A stretch of DNA of 46,890 bases. Source: Euplotes aediculatus (lineage: Eukaryota > Ciliophora > Spirotrichea > Euplotida > Euplotidae). The stretch is taken from the NCBI GenBank assembly GCA_030463445.1, contig JAQGFW010000997.1, forward strand, positions 1 through 46,890. Direction: 5' to 3'. Both the position numbers and the translations under genes were made by a program. The notes below the pieces were generated by a model. It did no database searches. It was not told the origin of the DNA and saw nothing but the letters and a program-made list of their open reading frames with translations. The stretch's first letter is position 1. The number at the start of each line of letters is the position of its first letter. Shown here piece after piece: positions 42,277-46,890 of this stretch.

Positions 42277-44685
42277 TTACTTCATCTGCACAATCGTAAC
42301 GCCTGCACCACCACGGTCGGCGTGTTCGTCGGTCATTTTGCCAACCTGTTTATAGGTTCGTAGATGATTCCGAATCAATGTCCGTAAAATCCCATCTCCT
42401 TTGCCATGAACAATCCGTAACTCATTGTAACCCAGCATAATAGCGTCATCCATCAGGCCATCAACTGCTACCAAAGCTTCATCGCCACGTTTACCTCGAA
42501 TATCAAGATTGAAGCTAAAATTCATTGCTTTTTCGTTGAGGTCAATTCCTCTCAATTTTGGAGCATAGCTTTCTTTTGTTGCTTCTCGGTACTCTTTTCG
42601 ACTCATTTTTTCGAGGCGATTGAGTTTGATATTGGTTTTGAGTTCACCAATCGCGACTTCGGCATCTTTGCCTTTGATAGCCAACACTTCACCGATGGTT
42701 GCTTGTCCTTTGATTCTTACATAGTTTCCTATCTCAATCACACCTTCGGCAGTTTGCCATTCATCGGTAGGAGTTTTGGTTTCTACGACTTTTTCGGTTT
42801 TTAATTCTTGCTTCTCAAAGGTTTGAATTTCTTCTCTCGCCAGTTTTACAACTTCCTTATCGGCTTTGCTTTCTTTGATTTCACGAATCGTATTTTCGAT
42901 TTTACGATTGGCTTCGTTCAAAATATTCTTTGCCTGACTTTTTGCCTCATTCAGGATTTTCTTTTTCTCGTTTTCGAGAAAATCCTTCAGACCGTTATAA
43001 GTTTCGAGCGTTTGTTTTAGCTTTTGGTTATTCTCAATGTACTCTTTGTTTTTATCGGCAAATACCTTCTTCTCGATTTCTAATTCTTTGATAAGTTTTT
43101 CGAAATTGATTTGATTTTTGCCCAATTTCCGTTTAGCGTTATCAATAACGTGCTTTGGCAAGCCAATTTTCTGAGCCACTTCAATTGCAAACGAACTTCC
43201 GGGTTTACCCATGTCGAGTTCATAAAGAGGGTCGAGGTGTTCGGCATCAAATTTCATCGCACCGTTTACTGTACCAGCATTTTTATCAGCAAAAACCTTG
43301 AGATTTGTGTAGTGCGTATTGATAACCCCAAAAGCATTCGACCGTAGTAATTGCTCTAAAATCGACTCCGCTATTGCCCCGCCCAAACTTGGCTCAGTAC
43401 CTGTTCCGAACTCATCAATCAAGAAAAGCGTGTATTTATTCGTAAAATCAAGAAAATACTTCATGTTCGTCAGATGCGAACTGTACGTACTGAGGTCATT
43501 CTCGATGCTTTGCTCGTCGCCAATATCAATAAAAATGTTTTTATAAATACCGATTTTTGAATCGGGTGATGCCGAAATCAAAAGTCCGCACTGAGCCATG
43601 TATTGTAGTAACCCGATGGTTTTTAGCATGACCGATTTACCACCGGCATTTGGACCCGAAACAATCAGAATTCTGTTTTCTTTGTGCAATCCTACCGAAA
43701 GCGGTATTACTTTTTTATCTTGCTTTTGGAATGAAATGTGCAATAACGGATGTCTTGCGTAGAGTAGTTCAACTACTTGATTTTCAGTTAATTGTGGGAT
43801 ATTTCCATCAATCTGCATTGCAAATTTGGCTTTGGCTCTGATAAAATCAATCAATCCTAAAAACTGATAAGCCCTTCGTAAATTTGAAACGTGAGGACGC
43901 AGAAAATTGGTTAATCTCTCCAAAATCTTCACAATTTCTCGGCGTTCTCTCGCCTCCAATTCCCTGATTTCGTTATTAGCTTCGAGTACTTCGGTTGGTT
44001 CTATAAACGCCATTTGTCCTGTCGCCGATTCATCATGCACAAAGCCTTTGAGTTTCCGTTTGTGTTCGGATAAAATCGGAATCACCATGCGTCCGTTACG
44101 AATCGTCAGCGACATATCATCGCCAATCCAGCCGCTATTTCTGGCGCTGCGCAAGATTCTTTCGAGTGTTTTGCGGAGTTCGGCTTGTTCACTATTTAGT
44201 CTTCGGCGAATATCCATCAACTCTGCCGATGCGTTATCTCTCACTCGTCCACGCTCATCAATAATGCGGTCGATTTCGGGAAGAATCCCCTTTTCAATAT
44301 CTACTCCTTGCACCAATTCTTGTAGAGTAGGATACAGGTTATTTTCTTCTTTGTTTTTGAAGAAATGAATGATTTGCAGGATTGTTTTGAGCGATGATTT
44401 TATATCGTAGAATTGCTCTTCTGAAAGAAACGCCCCTTCAATCGAAGCCCTTGATAATGAATCACTTACATCAATGTAGTTTTGCTCAGGAAAACCGCCC
44501 TCAACCTGCAAGATTAACTTAAATTCGGCAGCTTGTTTGAGTAATTTATCAATTAATTTGTAATCGTCTGAAAAACGGATTTTATCAACAAAAGCACGAC
44601 CGAGCGAACTGATACAATGCTCCGAAATTAATTCACGAATCTTGTCGAATCCTAACTTTTGTTCTATATTTTTTGGGTATAACAT
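42277..44685 (-). CDS. mutS2: Endonuclease MutS2
   Basis: The product has 802 residues. The N-terminal core/clamp region lacks the mismatch-reading domain of MutS. The ATPase has Walker A SGPNAGGKSVMLK, Walker B TLFLIDEFGTGTEP and the signature STYSSHLTNM. A long coiled coil (about 510-640, KKVFADKNKEYIENNQKL) precedes the C-terminal Smr nuclease domain with LDIRGKRGDEAL and RIVHGKGDGILR. MutS2 processes recombination intermediates or rescues collided ribosomes in the species studied; which applies in Bacteroidota is not settled. It is complete. Upstream lies a conserved hypothetical gene on the same strand, separated by the TGACAGG repeat. Confidence 0.95.
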   Translation of the reverse strand: MLYPKNIEQKLGFDKIRELISEHCISSLGRAFVDKIRFSDDYKLIDKLLKQAAEFKLILQVEGGFPEQNYIDVSDSLSRASIEGAFLSEEQFYDIKSSLKTILQIIHFFKNKEENNLYPTLQELVQGVDIEKGILPEIDRIIDERGRVRDNASAELMDIRRRLNSEQAELRKTLERILRSARNSGWIGDDMSLTIRNGRMVIPILSEHKRKLKGFVHDESATGQMAFIEPTEVLEANNEIRELEARERREIVKILERLTNFLRPHVSNLRRAYQFLGLIDFIRAKAKFAMQIDGNIPQLTENQVVELLYARHPLLHISFQKQDKKVIPLSVGLHKENRILIVSGPNAGGKSVMLKTIGLLQYMAQCGLLISASPDSKIGIYKNIFIDIGDEQSIENDLSTYSSHLTNMKYFLDFTNKYTLFLIDEFGTGTEPSLGGAIAESILEQLLRSNAFGVINTHYTNLKVFADKNAGTVNGAMKFDAEHLDPLYELDMGKPGSSFAIEVAQKIGLPKHVIDNAKRKLGKNQINFEKLIKELEIEKKVFADKNKEYIENNQKLKQTLETYNGLKDFLENEKKKILNEAKSQAKNILNEANRKIENTIREIKESKADKEVVKLAREEIQTFEKQELKTEKVVETKTPTDEWQTAEGVIEIGNYVRIKGQATIGEVLAIKGKDAEVAIGELKTNIKLNRLEKMSRKEYREATKESYAPKLRGIDLNEKAMNFSFNLDIRGKRGDEALVAVDGLMDDAIMLGYNELRIVHGKGDGILRTLIRNHLRTYKQVGKMTDEHADRGGAGVTIVQMK

Positions 44686-44707
44686 ATATTGTTTTAATGT
44701 TTGTAGA

Positions 44708-44740
44708 ATCCCTGACAGGGTTCAAAATCCTGTCAGGGAT
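44708..44740. repeat. TGACAGG palindromic repeat, copy 2
   Basis: A 12-bp stem ATCCCTGACAGG/CCTGTCAGGGAT with loop GTTCAAAAT. Core and loop match the copy at 21314-21346, while the outer stem bases differ but still pair. It lies between the conserved hypothetical gene and mutS2. Confidence 0.7.
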
Positions 44741-44751
44741 AGATAGCCAGC

Positions 44752-45273
44752 CTACCAAATCGCCTGTATCTCTTCTTTTAGAAACTTCAAAGTTTCGGTT
44801 GTTGTTAGGTGATTTTGGCTAATAATTTTTTCGAATATTTTTTTAGATAGATTAATAGCAGGTTCGTCGGGTTGCAATTCGCCAGCGGCGGTATTGACCA
44901 GCATAACGACCTCATTCATCGAGCTACGGATTTTCTCCCATAATTCGTGGCTCATATAAACCTGCTGCGAAAGATTATGATTGAATTCATCTCTGATTTC
45001 TCTCAGTAGAATCTGCTGAAAATCAAGCACTTGTACGCCAGTTCCCCCGAGTCTTACCAATAAGTTGTTTGGAGTGATACGCTCCAAAAACATCGTCATA
45101 CGTTCGTAGGCTTGTAGGCGAATCGGCGTTACGATTTCAGCATTTTTTTGTTTTAGCTCTAAATTTTTCTCAACAATACCTTTTTCAAGGAACGTTTTTG
45201 CGATGGCATACATTCCATATAAAACAATCGAAGCAGGTATAAATATTTTTATTAGGTCTCCTAAGTATTCCAT
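44752..45273 (-). CDS. Conserved hypothetical membrane-anchored protein
   Basis: A 173-residue protein with one N-terminal membrane helix (IKIFIPASIVLYGMYAIAKTFL) and a helical cytoplasmic part (RLQAYERMTMFLERITPNNLLVRL, EFNHNLSQQVYMSHELWEKIRSS). The sequence has the look of a protein conserved across Bacteroidota (recalled as a DUF7935-type family, from memory). Function unknown. A TAATTTTG element (45309-45302, minus strand) lies 29 nt before the ATG, almost back to back with TATTTTTG at 45312-45319 on the plus strand, which may serve the divergent hesB-like gene. Confidence 0.7.
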   Translation of the reverse strand: MEYLGDLIKIFIPASIVLYGMYAIAKTFLEKGIVEKNLELKQKNAEIVTPIRLQAYERMTMFLERITPNNLLVRLGGTGVQVLDFQQILLREIRDEFNHNLSQQVYMSHELWEKIRSSMNEVVMLVNTAAGELQPDEPAINLSKKIFEKIISQNHLTTTETLKFLKEEIQAIW

Positions 45274-45403
45274 TTTGATTCTGTTTTTAAAAATTAGCGT
45301 GCAAAATTAGCTATTTTTGTGCAAAGATTTGATTTGATGGTAAGAATTAGAAAACTAAATTCAGTTCCGAAATCCTAAATCATAAATCCAAAATTAAGAT
45401 TAA

Positions 45404-45688
45404 ATGATTCCAGTAAAATTTACGGCAGAAGCTCGAAACGAAATTCTAAAAACGCTGAATTCTCCACAAATTCCAGAAGGCTATGCTTTGCGAATCGGTC
45501 TGAAAGGCGGAGCGTGTTCGGCAACTTATCTTTTAGGCCTCGATAAAGCCAATGAAAACGATGAGCTTTATGTGGTAGAAGATGTAAGGGTTTTGATTGA
45601 TAAACGCCATTTGATGTACCTTATCGGAGTGGAAGTTGATTTCCAAATGACTGAAGATGGTATGGGATATACAATACAGAAAGTATAA
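45404..45688 (+). CDS. HesB/IscA-like A-type protein lacking the C-terminal CxC
   Basis: This 94-residue protein has the A-type fold: FTAEARNEILK, ALRIGLKGGACSATYLLGLD with the first conserved cysteine, a VRVLIDKRHLMYLIGVEVDF core and DGMGYTIQ. Canonical IscA/SufA/ErpA proteins end in a CGCG-type motif that ligates iron or an Fe-S cluster. Here the chain stops at TIQKV with only one cysteine, and no CGC tail is encoded in the frames just downstream. It may be a specialised or non-ligating member. It is monocistronic, divergent from the gene at 44752 and followed by gene-free DNA. Confidence 0.8.
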   Translation: MIPVKFTAEARNEILKTLNSPQIPEGYALRIGLKGGACSATYLLGLDKANENDELYVVEDVRVLIDKRHLMYLIGVEVDFQMTEDGMGYTIQKV

Positions 45689-45817
45689 AAAAAGGGTAAT
45701 GTGGCAAAAAATAGTTGGTGGAAATTTGTAAAAAAAGTATTAATATTCGCTGCCAGTTTGAAGAGGACATTTGCTCTGGTGGAGACCAACAAATCAGCAA
45801 TAAAATTGGCCAATACA

Positions 45818-45861
45818 CGACAGAATGTAGCTCTTTTAGGGCTACATTTTTTTGTTCTGTC
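45818..45861 (+). terminator. Nested inverted repeat, terminator-like
   Basis: Outer arms CGACAGAA (45818-45825) and TTCTGTCG (45854-45861) enclose an inner TGTAGC/GCTACA stem followed by a run of seven T. It may end a plus-strand transcript of the hesB-like gene or of an unrecognised small RNA in 45689-45817. Confidence 0.55.
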
Positions 45862-45885
45862 GGCATTGTTTATGGCTAAAAAAAC

Positions 45886-46855
45886 TCACTTTTCGTTAGA
45901 AAAAAATATATACCACTTGATGAAATTTTTTCGATGCTCCGTCGTCAAACCTCTATGAATATCCAAATGATTTTTGAGATGAGAAAAGAAACCTTCAATG
46001 CCGTTAGTAGTTTTAGGAATAGCTTCATCATCCAGAAAATGGAACATGTTGGGAATAGCTGATTTGATGTAGCTGAAAGTTCTTCTTAACAATTTATGTG
46101 TGTACCAATATCGGTCTGTTTCTGGGTTAAAAGATTTTTGTTGATAATAGGATTTATGAGCTATCTCCCAATGCTTGAACTGTCTCAGCCAAGCAGTTTT
46201 GTCGTTATGAGTCGATATTTTACTAATCAATAGTACGATTTTTCGAAGTTCTTTGGCTGATGTATGCTTAGGACTATTGGTAAGCCAAATGAGGCTCTGA
46301 CGCTGAATATGTACCAAACAACGCTGGATTTTGGTTTCAGTCAATACTTCTCTAATCGCTCTAAGTGTCCCTTTTTGCCCATCTACTGTCATACTTTCAA
46401 TCTTTAAACCTAATCGTAATAGATTCTGTAAATCCTCCTTGATTTCTTCATATCTTTCCTCATTACTAAACCTGATAAGTTGAGTATAGTTACTATGATG
46501 GTCTTGATAACTAATCAGACAAAACTGCTTGAAGTATGTCCCATCCATCCGCATATGAAGCACTCGATTATTTTGGATTTTTAGCACAGGGGCTTGGGCT
46601 AAAAACTCATAGAATAAGGTTTGAAGTGTTCGTTGGCTATAACCGCTCTCCCTACTTAAAACCTTTAATGTTTGGCGTTCTAATACCCATTTCTTAAACC
46701 AAATAAAACGATTCTTTTGGCGGACATCCTTGCGTTGTTCACAATACAAAATCTCGCAATTTTTACACTTGTATCGCTGTTTGCCTGCCTGTTTACCCCA
46801 TTTGATACTCGACTGAAATCCACATGCCCAGCATCGCTTTTTTTTCTATTTTCAT
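45886..46855 (-). mobile_element. IS with Zn-ribbon IS256-type transposase, cut by the window edge
   Basis: The main frame (45886-46749 from a TTG) encodes 287 residues. Asp69 (RMDGTY), Asp123 (TVDGQKG) and Glu252 (NGIEGFFSHLKNH) form a DDE set, with CLVHIQR as in IS256/MULE-type transposases. The same frame stays open upstream to 46845 and encodes a zinc ribbon, CWACGF then KCKNC. This fits the variant Zn-binding type of IS256. The only ATG (46855, MKIEKK) is in another frame, joined across a run of eight A (46845-46838, minus strand). The right IS end and any target duplication lie outside the window; an 8-bp inverted repeat TGATGAAA/TTTCATCA is seen at 46871-46890. The left end is probably between 45862 and 45886. 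Confidence 0.75.
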
Positions 46856-46890
46856 GAAATAAAAAATGATTGATGAAACTAATTTCATCA

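Noticed and set aside
43907-44368. Plus-strand 153-codon open frame
   Set aside because: Antisense to mutS2, Ser/Leu-rich, no recognisable features.
45701-45958. Plus-strand GTG-start frame of 85 codons
   Set aside because: It runs through the terminator-like hairpin and into the antisense of the transposase gene; no features support it as a protein.

Overview
This window looks like a chromosomal segment of a free-living Bacteroidota bacterium, probably Cytophagales (Emticicia/Arcicella/Runella-like). That placement is an inference from gene content, not from a marker gene. The DNA is AT-rich. Several genes have upstream TAnnTTTG elements typical of Bacteroidota sigma factors. The gene set includes a TonB-dependent-receptor-like barrel, LytTR/LytS regulation, many lipoproteins, a bacillithiol gene (bshC) and OxyR.

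Layout. 1-866 is the 3' part of a class V aminotransferase. 945-2987 encodes a secreted WG-repeat protein. 3199-7680 is a minus-strand cluster: a PqqB-like metallo-hydrolase, a small membrane protein, fdhD and a YdeP/FdhF-type molybdopterin oxidoreductase. 7767-12736 holds an amidohydrolase lipoprotein, an unknown lipoprotein and an outer-membrane barrel. 12861-16582 is a translationally coupled pair of P-loop ATPases, the second carrying about seven TPR repeats. The pair is read from a promoter embedded in a perfect 24-bp palindrome, divergent from a pseudouridine synthase gene. 17357-22920 carries a membrane acyltransferase-like protein, an S9 peptidase, a 51-residue orphan gene and bshC.

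23052-29887 is a signalling block. A LytS-type kinase with a LytTR response regulator diverges from a plus-strand operon of a 39-residue lipoprotein, a glycine-rich secreted protein, a stand-alone LytTR regulator and three more envelope or secreted proteins. 30032-33872 is the most accessory-like stretch: an NB-ARC/TPR STAND ATPase of NLR architecture, then a REP-associated (RAYT/Y1) transposase bracketed by two-hairpin repeat units. 33873-39326 encodes a giant alpha-2-macroglobulin lipoprotein with an intact thioester motif. The rest holds a CocE/NonD hydrolase, oxyR, mutS2, a conserved hypothetical, a HesB-like protein without the C-terminal cysteine pair, and an IS with a Zn-ribbon IS256-type transposase that runs to the window edge.

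The best candidates for something undescribed are the palindrome-controlled ATPase pair (12861-16646), the NLR-like STAND protein beside the RAYT element (30032-33750), and the LytTR-linked secreted operon with its micro-lipoprotein (25800-29887). No tRNA, rRNA or CRISPR array was seen. Everything here was read by eye; no database search was run.
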